Part shown: one piece after another, positions 8,501 to 17,744 of the stretch
How positions within the stretch are numbered: the stretch's first letter is position 1
How the letters are laid out: the number at the start of each line of letters is the position of its first letter
NCBI GenBank assembly: GCA_018242725.1
Contig: JAFEBI010000012.1
Span: 155,641-219,640 of the forward strand
Source: Nitrospira sp.
Lineage (GTDB): Bacteria; Nitrospirota; Nitrospiria; Nitrospirales; Nitrospiraceae
Length of the DNA: 64,000 nt
Direction: 5' to 3'
Program-made: the position numbers and the translations under genes
Notes under the pieces: generated by a model
Told to the model about the DNA's origin: nothing
The model's database searches: none
The model's input: only the letters and a program-made list of their open reading frames with translations

Positions 8501-9118
8501 TCAAGAAGAACTGGGTGGTATTAGGACCGCACGCAGTTCGTCGTACACCTGCGTGAGGCGGCTGTCTTCCAAGCGATAGGATAAGGTGACCGTTACGATT
8601 CCAAACAGCGCGACCATGCCGGCCAGTCCGGTAATACCGATACCCAAGAACGCAGCGCCGAGCGTCGTGAACCCGCCTTCCAGCGCGTATTGCACCACAA
8701 AGGTCAGCGATCCTAATAAGACCACGGCAAACCAGATTACGGTGATGAGGGCCGACGACCAGGGAATTCGCTTGACGCAGTGTGTCACCAGCATCTCGTC
8801 ATGGGGAGATAAAAGAAGGAGGCCTTTGACCGGCCACGCTGTCCTGAATTTTCTGGAGAAGAGGCGGTATTGTGGGCGAATGGCAATCTGAGACAGATCG
8901 GGGTGCCACCACGCTACGCCATGCGGCAGCATCAAGATCCCGTCGGGACCGAAACGATCGCGGACGGTATTCAGGGTTGCGCCTGGCCACTGATCAGGAC
9001 GAGTGGCCACACGACAGCCATACCGCACGGCATCCGGAGTGAGGCGGATGAAATAGGCCCAATCTCCGACAAGCAGTCCGAGAAAGAGCGCACCGGCAAA
9101 GAAACCTGCGAGGAGCAT
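8501..9118 (-). CDS. Membrane protein of unknown function
   Basis: About 205 residues from the ATG at 9118; a GTG at 9133 is an alternative. An N-terminal hydrophobic segment (LLAGFFAGALFLGLLVG), a soluble middle of about 100 residues with HPDLSQIAIRPQYRLFSRKFRTAWP, and two closely spaced C-terminal membrane helices (ITVIWFAVVLLGSLTFVV, LGIGITGLAGMVALFGIV). Convergent with the preceding gene. No family recognised. Confidence 0.6.
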   Translation of the reverse strand: MLLAGFFAGALFLGLLVGDWAYFIRLTPDAVRYGCRVATRPDQWPGATLNTVRDRFGPDGILMLPHGVAWWHPDLSQIAIRPQYRLFSRKFRTAWPVKGLLLLSPHDEMLVTHCVKRIPWSSALITVIWFAVVLLGSLTFVVQYALEGGFTTLGAAFLGIGITGLAGMVALFGIVTVTLSYRLEDSRLTQVYDELRAVLIPPSSS

Positions 9119-9407
9119 GGGTGTAGCTATCACACAGAGAAGTGCGACGAATCAAGGCGGGCTGGATGGGCATACGCTGATGGTAAACGAGCCGGTTCAT
9201 GCCAGAACTTCTGCTCCGGCATGCGAAAAGCTTGTTGACTCACGCGGAGGAGTTTGGCTACAGTACGCCGGGCAATGTTTCCGGCGGGCAGTGGATTACC
9301 TGAATTTCCCGCCTCAATATTGATTTTCCCCGCGTCATCATGACGGTATCTTCCTCTGCAGGGTTGCAGTGTGCAGAGACCGGATCGTACGTATTGTGGA
9401 GGCAAAC

Positions 9408-10133
9408 ATGGATCCCGACAAGATTGAGCGTGTGTACACCTCTTATGCGGGGTTTTACGACAGAGTGTTTGGAAAAGTGTTCCATGAGGGTCGTGAATCG
9501 GCCATTCGAAACTTGAATGTCCAGCCGAATGAACAGATTCTCGAAGTCGGGGTTGGGACGGGATTGGCCCTTCCTATGTACCCCCGTCATTGCCGTATCG
9601 TTGGGATTGATGTTTCCGAGGGGATGCTGGCTAGGGCAAAAGAAAAGGCGGCGGCTCATCAGCTTGATCACGTCGAGCTGCACCGCATGGACGCCGGCGC
9701 GATGCAATTTAATGATGACAGCTTCGATACGGTCGTCGCGGCCTACGTCGTCACGGCGGTGCCGGACTATCGAAAGGTCGTCAACGAGATGATTCGGGTC
9801 TGCCGTCCTGGCGGACGGATTATCATGCTGAATCATTTCAGCAACGGCAACAAGGTGATTGCAGCCGTGGAAAAAGCGCTTTCCCCATTGACCAAACATC
9901 TAGGCTGGCGTACGGACTTATCCCTCACGACCGTGTTGGAAGGCACGTCGCTCCACATCGCCAGGAATCAACGGGTGAATCCCTTGCGACTCTGGGCCTT
10001 GGTGGAATGCATCAACGGCAAGGGGCAGCAGGTGAATGGGACAGCACACGCCGCTTCAGGTTATGCGAGAGGTAACGGAACCGCTGCCTTTTCCAATGGG
10101 AACGGGCACTATTCCCCCGAGCACGCGCACTAA
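9408..10133 (+). CDS. Class I SAM-dependent methyltransferase, PmtA/UbiE-like
   Basis: 241 residues from the ATG at 9408 (TGGAGG ribosome site). Motif I EVGVGTG at 46-52, the acidic end of strand 2 at GIDVSEGM, and VCRPGGRIIMLNHF late in the fold. The N-terminal DKIERVYTSYAGFYDRVFGKVFHEGR resembles bacterial phosphatidylethanolamine N-methyltransferases. The last 30 residues are Gly/Asn/His-rich and look disordered. Phospholipid methylation is plausible but not shown. Confidence 0.75.
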   Translation: MDPDKIERVYTSYAGFYDRVFGKVFHEGRESAIRNLNVQPNEQILEVGVGTGLALPMYPRHCRIVGIDVSEGMLARAKEKAAAHQLDHVELHRMDAGAMQFNDDSFDTVVAAYVVTAVPDYRKVVNEMIRVCRPGGRIIMLNHFSNGNKVIAAVEKALSPLTKHLGWRTDLSLTTVLEGTSLHIARNQRVNPLRLWALVECINGKGQQVNGTAHAASGYARGNGTAAFSNGNGHYSPEHAH

Positions 10134-10152
10134 ACGGTGGTTGAGGTTCTTC

Positions 10153-11115
10153 TCACCGTTCACGCCATGAACGGTGTTCCCGGACCAACCAGCGCTCCCA
10201 TTCTCGACCTGGGATGATTGTCGTGCCGACCAGGCAGTTCCCTGAAAAGCGTTGAGTGATCCGATCTGCCAAGACTTCCAGAATTCGACTCAGCCTTCTG
10301 TCCTGTATGCCGAATACTCTCAGCAGCAGTCCAAAGCCTTGTCCCTCCGGCGGATTGTAGGCCATCGCATGGACGAGGTTGTCCTCACCCACTGAGAGAT
10401 CATCTGCCGGTCTCAGGCTCCCTTCCCACCGCACAGCCGGATGAATTACATCAGACCGTTTCGTGTCATGCCATGTGCAGGGCAGACCGGCCTGATCCAA
10501 CTCGTCCACCAACCACTGAATGGTGGGTCCCTCGGTCTCCAGCCCTTGGAAGGTCCACCGGGCCAGTTCTGCGGCTTGTTGAGCGGTCACAACTGGCAAG
10601 GTGAGCTCTTCCAGATGAGCCTCGTCGCAGACCACATAGAGCTCGCCCTGCGGGTCAAACCAGAAGCGCAGCTTTCCCGCATTGAGTTCCGCCTGAATGA
10701 CGCTGAGCGAGGAACAGTCGATTCCGTCCTGTTCAAAGACCGAAAAGTCCGTGACTCCGGTCATAGTCAGTTTGGCGACTCGAGCAAGACCGCGAATCTC
10801 GTACTGAATGGTCACGGCAATCGTGGTGCCGGCTGAGACCTCACGCGCCGACCCTTCATCGAAGAGGCGACGCTTCAAGATCTGCACCTCCGTGACATAA
10901 CCGGCGCGAAACCCGCCCGTATGGCCGATCAACCATCGAAGGTCTTCTGTATGTTTGATGGTGCGGTTCACGGGGTAATTGTAGCGCAGGCCCGGACGTA
11001 GAGCTAGATTGGCGCGCGCATCCAACAGGAGAGTACGGGGGAAGGGAGTCGCGGTCGCAGTCTCGACTTCAACTCGCAGGATCCATAGTGGGTCAAGCCG
11101 ATCTTTCGACACCAT
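10153..11115 (-). CDS. Unknown protein overlapping an upstream methyltransferase-like gene
   Basis: 320 residues if started at the ATG at 11115; a GTG near 10977 is another candidate and would remove a 112-base overlap with the upstream gene. No signal peptide or membrane helix. Beta-rich in its first half (TTIAVTIQYEIRGLARVAKLTMTGV), helical later. No family recognised. It probably forms an operon with the upstream gene and ends in the intergenic hairpin. Confidence 0.55.
   Translation of the reverse strand: MVSKDRLDPLWILRVEVETATATPFPRTLLLDARANLALRPGLRYNYPVNRTIKHTEDLRWLIGHTGGFRAGYVTEVQILKRRLFDEGSAREVSAGTTIAVTIQYEIRGLARVAKLTMTGVTDFSVFEQDGIDCSSLSVIQAELNAGKLRFWFDPQGELYVVCDEAHLEELTLPVVTAQQAAELARWTFQGLETEGPTIQWLVDELDQAGLPCTWHDTKRSDVIHPAVRWEGSLRPADDLSVGEDNLVHAMAYNPPEGQGFGLLLRVFGIQDRRLSRILEVLADRITQRFSGNCLVGTTIIPGREWERWLVREHRSWRER
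10154..10176. terminator. Hairpin between convergent genes
   Basis: Perfect 8-bp stem CACCGTTC / GAACGGTG with a 7-base loop, placed exactly where the methyltransferase gene meets the convergent gene. There is no strong T-run on either side, so it may act as a weak bidirectional terminator or RNA-stability element. It overlaps the last codons of the minus-strand gene. Confidence 0.4.
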
Positions 11116-11861
11116 GACGCGGCGATGCGTGCCTCGTCCCTCCCTTGATTGACCATGAGAAACAACCCGTGTGGCTGGAGGTTGCGCATAACTTGCGAGA
11201 ATAGGTCGTGCGGCGCAAAGAGAGAAAGAGGCAGTCGCCAGGCCAATACCGGAGCAGGTGTCACAAAGGGGTACCAAGCGGTGATGATGCTGGCCGGGGA
11301 ACTATAACGGCGGTAGTCCTGTATATGGAACTCTGTGTTTGGAAGGTCTTGGGTATAGCCTTTCGCATAATCGTGGCGACTATAGCCATTGATATACATC
11401 CGATGGCCTTCTACCTCGACGCCAATAAGCGTGGTTGGTCGAAAAAAAGTGTGTAAGACGAGAGCGTACCAAAAGTTACTTGATCCGACATCCTGTACGG
11501 TGCCACCGGCTGGACGAGGCAATCTGAGCGCCGACCATCCTTGGTCGAGCAGGTCGAGATAATCGTACTGTCGTAAGGCTGTCGACTGGGTCGCTCGTTG
11601 CTCAAACCGTATGCGAAATCGGCGTTGAAGTGATGTGATCCGCTCATACTGAATTCCGCTCAGTTCTTTGAGCTCCTGTGCAGGCCGTTCCCGATATATC
11701 CCGCGTGACCAGGCTACTCGTTCTCCAAGGTGGTACCAGAAAGCGTGATAGCGGGAGCGGACTCTTTGCTGAAGCGAACAAGGCAGAGGGGCATCAATGT
11801 CCTGGTGGATTGGAAGAGGATCAAGCACCGGGCGATCCATGTCAGTTGCGGGAAAAGCCAT
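11004..11861 (-). CDS. Methyltransferase-fold protein of unknown substrate
   Basis: 285 residues. A motif-I-like DVGSSNF lies at 124-130, an acidic strand-2 end at VEVEG, and FSQVMRNLQPHGLFLMVNQG shows the strand 5/6 region of class I SAM methyltransferases. The N-terminal third is helical and Arg-rich. Glycine-poor motif I makes the catalytic call tentative. The last 37 codons overlap the possible start of the downstream gene in another frame. Confidence 0.55.
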   Translation of the reverse strand: MAFPATDMDRPVLDPLPIHQDIDAPLPCSLQQRVRSRYHAFWYHLGERVAWSRGIYRERPAQELKELSGIQYERITSLQRRFRIRFEQRATQSTALRQYDYLDLLDQGWSALRLPRPAGGTVQDVGSSNFWYALVLHTFFRPTTLIGVEVEGHRMYINGYSRHDYAKGYTQDLPNTEFHIQDYRRYSSPASIITAWYPFVTPAPVLAWRLPLSLFAPHDLFSQVMRNLQPHGLFLMVNQGRDEARIAASWCRKIGLTHYGSCELKSRLRPRLPSPVLSCWMRAPI

Positions 11862-12068
11862 GACATGTATTTGTCGGTCGATTGGGCCTCAGCCTAAAGG
11901 TGGAAACAACAAACGTGGGAGGGGTGATCAATAGATCCGGCAAGACACTGCTTGTACCGTTCAGGTTTTGGAAGAGAGGTCACAAGCGATCATCTCACGG
12001 ATAGGCAGACTCTTAGTTGCCACGGTAGGAACTGAGCTGACCGGCAGGACTTTCACCAGTGGGTCAGG

Positions 12069-13004
12069 CTAAGCTTTATCCAAGGCTGTGGTCGGAGACT
12101 GACTGAATCCAATCGTCAGCCCATCCATTCGACCAGGAAAGAGGGTGACTCTCTTCTCATCTGTGGGCACCAGTGAGCGCTGTTCACGAAGCTGCTGGGT
12201 GACTGATGGAAGATCAACACAGGCGAACTCGATCCCGAGGAGTCGGTTCCCTTCGCCGGGATGAAATCGAAGCAGAGGCCCCGTGCCGAATGAATGGGTC
12301 GAGTCACTGTTCAAGTCGGGCCGATCCAGTAGTCGTCTCCAGACGGCGAGATTGGTCGATACCTCGATATCGACCCCGGCAACTCCGGTGATTCCATAGG
12401 GTCCATTCTGTTGAGTCTTCTGCCAGGCAGTCCTTAACGCGGCGATTCGTTCCTGATGAGGATGGCTGTGGTTGTCGAACATAAAGACGAGGGAACTGCC
12501 TAATAGAATTGAAAATGTCTTGGAGCCAGCTTCAGTCCCAGCCGCCCAGGTTCGGAGGTTCGACAGCGCTCGACCGACTCGAGTATTCCCTCCTCCGGGC
12601 GGACCGAACCAAAACGGTGCACTTGGTTGACCATCTAGGAGGTTGCGCAAGACGGTAAGGGTGGATTGCATCTCAACAGGCGATTCGTAGTTGAGTGTCA
12701 GCGGCGCTGCGTGCAATACCTTTCGAGACGATAGCCCTTCAATCATCTTCCAGGTCGGTTCCCAGGGCGCAAAGCCGAGGCCGTAGAGCCATGTTCCTGG
12801 AAGTCCAAGGTCAGTGAACCGAGCGATTTCGAAGGTCATGTTGCCTGCGTAGAGTCCACCTGAAACGAGCAGACCACAGTCGGCGAGCGGCCAGGCGACC
12901 GGTAAGCCGAACTCATGACGAAATCGCGCAAACACCCGCTCGATGTCCTGCGTGTGGATCAGGATGCGATCGATCCCACGAATCAGCGGATCCGGTATAG
13001 CCAT
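12069..13004 (-). CDS. Glyoxalase/VOC-like protein
   Basis: 311 residues. The N-terminal GIDRILIHTQDIERVFARFRHEFGLPVAWP and the later GVAGVDIEVSTNLAVWRRLLDRPDL are two copies of the vicinal-oxygen-chelate betaalphabetabeta unit as found in glyoxalase-like domains. Canonical metal ligands are not clear, so activity is unknown. Stands between two gaps of about 170-200 bases. Confidence 0.6.
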   Translation of the reverse strand: MAIPDPLIRGIDRILIHTQDIERVFARFRHEFGLPVAWPLADCGLLVSGGLYAGNMTFEIARFTDLGLPGTWLYGLGFAPWEPTWKMIEGLSSRKVLHAAPLTLNYESPVEMQSTLTVLRNLLDGQPSAPFWFGPPGGGNTRVGRALSNLRTWAAGTEAGSKTFSILLGSSLVFMFDNHSHPHQERIAALRTAWQKTQQNGPYGITGVAGVDIEVSTNLAVWRRLLDRPDLNSDSTHSFGTGPLLRFHPGEGNRLLGIEFACVDLPSVTQQLREQRSLVPTDEKRVTLFPGRMDGLTIGFSQSPTTALDKA

Positions 13005-13172
13005 ATGGGTCGGCTACTCTACGGGAGAAGGTCGAGAAAGTGAAGCCATACTGAGGGTAGGGTTATTCGAACGACCCGTGAATAGGTACAGGCCTTTCTC
13101 ATCTCCAGAAGGGCGACTTCGAAATATACTGAACCTTGACGCGAGTCCAGTGGCTGTGCCAGTAAAGAACGT

Positions 13173-13856
13173 ATGAAGGCGGTATGTCTGCAGCATGTTC
13201 CCTTTGAAGGTCCTGGCGCCTTTGCGAAGGCTCTGGCCAAGCGAGGGGTCAGTCTCGAATCACACCTCGTTCCGAAAAATGGACTCCCGAAAGATGCGGG
13301 TGATCTCCTGGTCGTCATGGGAGGGCCGATGTCGGTCAACGATCCTGATCCATGGATTGTGGAAGAGACCAGCTTCATTCGGTCTGCGTTGCTTGCTGGT
13401 CAACCAATGATAGGGGTCTGTCTGGGGAGTCAGTTTATGGCAAAGGCTCTGGGGTCCACCATACGACCTGGTAAGGCTTTGGAAATCGGCATGATGCCCA
13501 TTCGTCTGACTGAAGAAGGCAAGAAGGATCCGGTCTTCGGTGGTGGTTCTGATGTCGTTGATGTATTCGAGTGGCACGGTGAAATTTTCGATCTGCCGAC
13601 AGGTGGCGTGCCGCTGGCCGGCTCCACGATCGCTCCGCTGCAGGCTTTTCGTTATGATAATCGAGCCTATGGACTGCTCTTCCACTTAGAGATGGAAGAA
13701 GGTGGAATCGATTCATTGTGCCGGGAATGTGCCTCGGATGTGACGAAGGCGAACCTCACCACACAACAGATCAAGACCACTGCCTTGCCACAGCTTCCGC
13801 AACTCCATCACCTGGCCGATCGGCTGATTAGCCGACTGCTTGTTCACGTGCGTTGA
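13173..13856 (+). CDS. Class I glutamine amidotransferase-like protein
   Basis: 227 residues with the complete GATase1 triad: nucleophile C83 (GVCLGSQ), H171 and E173 (FHLEME). It resembles stand-alone GMP-synthase-like amidotransferases that hydrolyse glutamine or gamma-glutamyl compounds. No acceptor subunit is adjacent. No clear ribosome site precedes the ATG. Confidence 0.85.
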   Translation: MKAVCLQHVPFEGPGAFAKALAKRGVSLESHLVPKNGLPKDAGDLLVVMGGPMSVNDPDPWIVEETSFIRSALLAGQPMIGVCLGSQFMAKALGSTIRPGKALEIGMMPIRLTEEGKKDPVFGGGSDVVDVFEWHGEIFDLPTGGVPLAGSTIAPLQAFRYDNRAYGLLFHLEMEEGGIDSLCRECASDVTKANLTTQQIKTTALPQLPQLHHLADRLISRLLVHVR

Positions 13857-13895
13857 TTGCCGACGCCTCTCTGAAGTAACCTAGCGGCTCTAGTC

Positions 13896-13976
13896 CGAAA
13901 GTGTGAAAGTTCGAAAGTCCCTGCTTGTGTTTCTTAACTTTCAAACTTTTCAACTGTTTCACTTGCACTGCTTTCG
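13896..13976. repeat. Imperfect inverted repeat upstream of dapL
   Basis: Nested inverted repeats: outer CGAAAG (13896-13901) / CTTTCG (13971-13976), inner GTGAAAGTTCGAAAGT (13903-13918) against AACTTTCAAAC...GTTTCAC (13936-13962). It looks like a small dispersed intergenic repeat that can fold into a long stem. It could end transcription of the preceding gene or shape the dapL leader. Confidence 0.45.
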
Positions 13977-13994
13977 AAAGGAGCTTGATTGACC

Positions 13995-15170
13995 ATGGGT
14001 GATTTTCCGATTGAAGTCGCGACTCGTATCAAGACATTGCCGCCGTATTTATTCGCGGCCATCGATAAGATGAAGCAAGCGGCGATCGCCAGAGGGGTCG
14101 ATATTATCAATCTCGGGATCGGCGATCCAGATTTGCCGACGCCGATGCCGATCATTGAAAGTTTGGCGAAGGCCGCCAAGGATCCCAAACATCATCAATA
14201 TCCTTCGTATGAGGGCATGCTCTCGTTTAGAAAGGCCGTCGCCGGTTGGTACAAGCGTCGCTTCAACGTGACATTGGATCCAGCCAACGAAGTTCTCACC
14301 CTGATCGGCTCGAAGGAAGGCATCGGCCACATTCATTTGGCTTTTGTCGATCCCGGAGATATTGTCTTGGTTCCAAGCCCCGGCTATCCGGTCTACCCGG
14401 TAGGTACCAGCTTCTGCGGGGGACAGTCACACATCATGCCGCTGACCAAAGCCAATGGTTTCCTGCCTGATCTCACGGCGATCCCAAAGGATGTGGCAAA
14501 GAAGGCCAAGCTGATGTGGTTGAATTCACCAAACAATCCAACATCCGTCATCATGACGAAGGACTATTTCAAGCGGGTCGTAGACTTTGCGCAGGAGTAT
14601 CAAGTGATTGTGTGTCACGATGCGGCCTATTCCGAGATCTACTATGACGGGCGACGGCCGACGAGTTTTATGGAGGTTGATGGCGCCAAGGATGTCGGAG
14701 TCGAATTCCATTCGCTCTCGAAGACCTACAACATGACGGGATGGAGACTCGGCTTCGTCGTGGGCAACAAGGAAGTCTTGGGTGGCCTTGGTAAGGTGAA
14801 GAGCAACTTGGACTCGGGTTGTTTTGAGGCGGTTCAAGAGGCAGGGATTACGGCGCTCGGCCTTGATGATGCTGTGACGGATGATCTGAGAAAGACGTAT
14901 CAAGATCGGCGAGACACACTGGTTCCTGGTCTGAAGCAACTCGGCCTGGAAGTTGATCCTCCTCCCGCTGCGTTCTATGTCTGGGTGACGGTCCCCAAGG
15001 GCTATACATCAGCCTCGTTTACCGCGCACCTATTAGAAAAAGCCGGGATCGTGACGACGCCGGGCAACGGCTTCGGCGCACCAGGAGAAGGCTATATCCG
15101 CATGACAGTCTGCACGACCAAAGAGCGGTTAGCTGAAGCCGTTGAGCGAATCAAGAAGGTGGGGTTCTAA
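13995..15170 (+). CDS. dapL: LL-diaminopimelate aminotransferase
   Basis: 391 residues. Converts tetrahydrodipicolinate directly to LL-diaminopimelate, replacing the succinylase/acetylase branch of the DAP/lysine pathway. PLP lysine K243 in SLSKTYNMTGWRLGF; GIGDPDLPTP at 41-50 and GLGLDDAVT-like C-terminal region agree with class I fold aminotransferases of the DapL group. ATG at 13995 follows GAAAGGAGC; a TTG six bases earlier is less likely. dapA, dapB and lysA lie 11 kb away in the window. Confidence 0.88.
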   Translation: MGDFPIEVATRIKTLPPYLFAAIDKMKQAAIARGVDIINLGIGDPDLPTPMPIIESLAKAAKDPKHHQYPSYEGMLSFRKAVAGWYKRRFNVTLDPANEVLTLIGSKEGIGHIHLAFVDPGDIVLVPSPGYPVYPVGTSFCGGQSHIMPLTKANGFLPDLTAIPKDVAKKAKLMWLNSPNNPTSVIMTKDYFKRVVDFAQEYQVIVCHDAAYSEIYYDGRRPTSFMEVDGAKDVGVEFHSLSKTYNMTGWRLGFVVGNKEVLGGLGKVKSNLDSGCFEAVQEAGITALGLDDAVTDDLRKTYQDRRDTLVPGLKQLGLEVDPPPAAFYVWVTVPKGYTSASFTAHLLEKAGIVTTPGNGFGAPGEGYIRMTVCTTKERLAEAVERIKKVGF

Positions 15171-15176
15171 GAAACT

Positions 15177-15267
15177 CGTGAAGGATAAGGGGTAAGGCGT
15201 GAGGGGTAACGATAGAGATCAGTTTCTTTTGTATTAACAACTGACGCCTAACCCTTCATCCCTCACG
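15177..15267. repeat. 24-bp imperfect inverted repeat between dapL and folK
   Basis: Arms at 15177-15200 and 15244-15267 pair at 20 of 24 positions around a 43-base loop. The stem is purine-rich on the left arm (GTGAAGGATAAGGGG...). The strand context suggests a REP-like dispersed element or large terminator after dapL. Confidence 0.5.
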
Positions 15268-15275
15268 ATATTGTT

Positions 15276-15827
15276 ATGGAGACTGTCTTCATCGGATTCG
15301 GGTCGAACATCGGAGACCGGGTGGACTATTGCGATCGTGCCGTAACGCTGCTCAGCCTCCTTCCCCATTCTCGGCTTCAGGGCGTGTCGCTGCTCTACGA
15401 AACCGAACCAGTTCGGGACCGGACTGATCCGGGTGCGGGATGGTTTCTCAACGGGGTGGTGCAGCTGGAAACAGACATTGCTCCACATAGCCTCCTAGCG
15501 ATGCTGCAAGAAATTGAACGTGCGCTTGGGCGGGATGATGATCATCGGTCTGGTTCTCGCACCATGGACCTGGATATCCTCTTCTACGGAGCGCGGCAGA
15601 TCGACGAACCGGGATTGACCATTCCGCACCCTCGATTGCATCAACGACGGTTTGTTCTCATGCCCTTGAACGAACTTGATCCGCTCTGGGTCCATCCGAA
15701 GCTCAACCAATCGGTGGATCAGTTGCTGGCTGATACCAAAGACCAATCTCAAGTGAATCTGCTCTTTCCGCAACCTTCTACAAAATATGGTTCTCGACCA
15801 GCATGCAGTGCGCAGCCTGAGTCATGA
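15276..15827 (+). CDS. folK: 6-hydroxymethyl-7,8-dihydropterin pyrophosphokinase
   Basis: 183 residues. Transfers pyrophosphate from ATP to 6-hydroxymethyldihydropterin in folate synthesis. Start region FIGFGSNIGDR (5-15), the signature RTMDLDILFYG (95-105) with Mg-binding aspartates, and IPHPRLHQRRFVLMPL downstream. The stop overlaps the panC start by ATGA, so the two are translationally coupled. Confidence 0.92.
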   Translation: METVFIGFGSNIGDRVDYCDRAVTLLSLLPHSRLQGVSLLYETEPVRDRTDPGAGWFLNGVVQLETDIAPHSLLAMLQEIERALGRDDDHRSGSRTMDLDILFYGARQIDEPGLTIPHPRLHQRRFVLMPLNELDPLWVHPKLNQSVDQLLADTKDQSQVNLLFPQPSTKYGSRPACSAQPES

Positions 15828-16672
15828 AAATCATTCGCTCACCGGCGTCCATGACAGCTTGGAGCGAGGGACTGAGGCGCGAAGGCCTCACGATCGGGTT
15901 TGTCCCAACGATGGGTGCGCTGCACGAGGGGCATCGATCGCTGATTCGTAAGGCACGGTTACAGTGTGACGCACTTGTGGTGAGTATCTTCGTGAACCCA
16001 ACCCAATTCGGTCCTCGGGAGGATCTAACCAAGTATCCTCGTTCTATTTCGCACGACCGAGCGATCTGTCGAAAAGAAGGCGTCGATGTCTGTTTTGAGC
16101 CGACTGTGGAGGCCATGTACCCAACTGGCTTTCAAACGACGGTGACGGTTCCGGCAATCGCGCGTCGATGGGAAGGCGAAGCCCGCCCGAATCATTTCGC
16201 AGGCGTTGCAACCGTCGTCACCAAGCTTTTTGGAATTGTCCGACCACATCAGGCACTGTTCGGACAAAAGGACTTTCAGCAATCCGTCGTGGTTCGGCAG
16301 CTGGTGAAGGATCTGAATCTCGGTATTGATATTGTGGTGCGTCCGACTGTGCGCGAGCAGGATGGGCTGGCCATGAGTTCGCGCAACGTCTATCTCTCAC
16401 CGGAGGCTCGAAGTCGAGCGGTAATGTTGTACAAGAGTCTGCAAGTCGGGGCCGAAGTGATCAGAACAGGGGGCAGAGACGCAAAGACCGTCCGGTTGGC
16501 GATGGCGCAGGTTATCAGTCAGGAGTCCACCATCACAACCGACTATCTAGTGGTGTGTGACCCGCGCACACTTGAGCCCGTATCTTCCGTGAATCCGCGA
16601 GTGGTGCTGCTTGGTGCCGTACGTCTCGGCCCCGTTCGCTTGATCGATAATCTCCTGGTCTCTGTGCCTTGA
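15824..16672 (+). CDS. panC: Pantothenate synthetase
   Basis: 282 residues, the normal family length. Joins pantoate and beta-alanine with ATP. HIGH-type motif HEGH at 34-37 within VPTMGALHEGH; FVNPTQFGPREDLTKYPR, FGQKDFQQ and AMSSRNVYLSP are all present. Coupled to folK, so folate and CoA precursor steps share one transcript. Confidence 0.95.
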   Translation: MKIIRSPASMTAWSEGLRREGLTIGFVPTMGALHEGHRSLIRKARLQCDALVVSIFVNPTQFGPREDLTKYPRSISHDRAICRKEGVDVCFEPTVEAMYPTGFQTTVTVPAIARRWEGEARPNHFAGVATVVTKLFGIVRPHQALFGQKDFQQSVVVRQLVKDLNLGIDIVVRPTVREQDGLAMSSRNVYLSPEARSRAVMLYKSLQVGAEVIRTGGRDAKTVRLAMAQVISQESTITTDYLVVCDPRTLEPVSSVNPRVVLLGAVRLGPVRLIDNLLVSVP

Positions 16673-16791
16673 TGATTCATCACGTCGAATGTGACGGGCT
16701 CTATTTGTGCTGGGGATTCTGGCGATGAGGTACAGGACGGGCGTACCGACTAGCTGATTGAACCATCAAGCACCGCTCAAAGGAAGTATCG

Positions 16792-17304
16792 TTATGCGAA
16801 GAGGTTTTGATGAAGGCTTTGTCCCACGAGCAGGCTGAGGATCACCTGACTGAGGCGGTTTCTGTCGTCTGTCACCATCTCCATGAATCGAATACCCATC
16901 GATTCTGGTCGTGATGAGCAGACCACGGCCGTCCCGATCTTAATGGGTTCCTCGTCGGAGGCTGGCTTGATGACAAGCTCAACAAACGTACCCTGCGGGA
17001 GGGTCTGTGTGGTTTCAAGGGTGCAGCCACCCATGGAGATATCCGTCACCCGATTGTCGATCCGGACTGCCTTGTCCGTGAGGAGATTGGCACGAAGCGA
17101 CACCGGAAGACGTTCATATTGACGACGATCGGTAGGGGAGGTCGCAGCCTGGACCTGATTTCTGAAGACGCGAAAACGTGTCGTGCACAACTGGCATCGG
17201 AAGGGAACGTATTTAAAGCGAGTGAGGACCCGCCCTATGGCACCTTCGTCAGGGATGACTCGAACGAAGGGTGTTCCGCAATTCGGACAGCGTAGATCTT
17301 TCAT
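16792..17304 (-). CDS. PilZ-domain protein with N-terminal zinc ribbon
   Basis: 170 residues. Residues 1-45 form a zinc ribbon (C6-x2-C9 and C37-x2-C40). Residues 59-165 are a PilZ domain with the cyclic-di-GMP binding motifs RxxxR (R61-R65 in RQYER) and D88-I-S90-M-G-G93. It should bind c-di-GMP and relay the signal to an unknown partner. The ATG overlaps the stop of the MazG-like gene. Confidence 0.85.
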   Translation of the reverse strand: MKDLRCPNCGTPFVRVIPDEGAIGRVLTRFKYVPFRCQLCTTRFRVFRNQVQAATSPTDRRQYERLPVSLRANLLTDKAVRIDNRVTDISMGGCTLETTQTLPQGTFVELVIKPASDEEPIKIGTAVVCSSRPESMGIRFMEMVTDDRNRLSQVILSLLVGQSLHQNLFA

Positions 17305-17735
17305 GTACTCCGAGGAGCAGCGACGGCAGCTTCATGATCACTCGGCTGTTCCGCCAACGCGTGCTCCTGCTGTGCCTCAAGAATTGACACAATGTCAGCG
17401 GGTGAGTAGGTGGGAGGCTTCACCCACTTCCCATCCGCCCGCTTATATCCACCGACTTTGCTCAGATTCGACCGATGCACTTCCTGGAAGATCGGTTCCA
17501 TGTCAATTCCATATGAAACCGCGGTGCCGTAGGTCACATAGAGCAGGTCGGCCATTTCTTTCGCAACGGCAGCCAGGTCTCCGGTGGCCATGGCCTCTTT
17601 CAATTCGTCGAATTCTTCCTGAATCAGTCGGACGCGAAGGCGCTTCGTGTCCTCATTCACATCCGCCGGGGCGGCCTGTATCAAAATCTCAAACTTACTG
17701 TGAAATGCTTCCACCATAGCCTGTTCGCTGGTCAT
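17301..17735 (-). CDS. MazG-like nucleotide pyrophosphohydrolase
   Basis: 144 residues, all-alpha NTP pyrophosphatase superfamily. Metal ligands EEFDE at 40-44 and E60-M-A-D63 match the EExxE...ExxD pattern. Likely hydrolyses a non-canonical or modified NTP; HisE-type phosphoribosyl-ATP cleavage is less likely given the lack of his genes. Between rmuC and the PilZ gene in one operon. Confidence 0.8.
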   Translation of the reverse strand: MTSEQAMVEAFHSKFEILIQAAPADVNEDTKRLRVRLIQEEFDELKEAMATGDLAAVAKEMADLLYVTYGTAVSYGIDMEPIFQEVHRSNLSKVGGYKRADGKWVKPPTYSPADIVSILEAQQEHALAEQPSDHEAAVAAPRST

Positions 17736-17744
17736 TGTGCTCCT

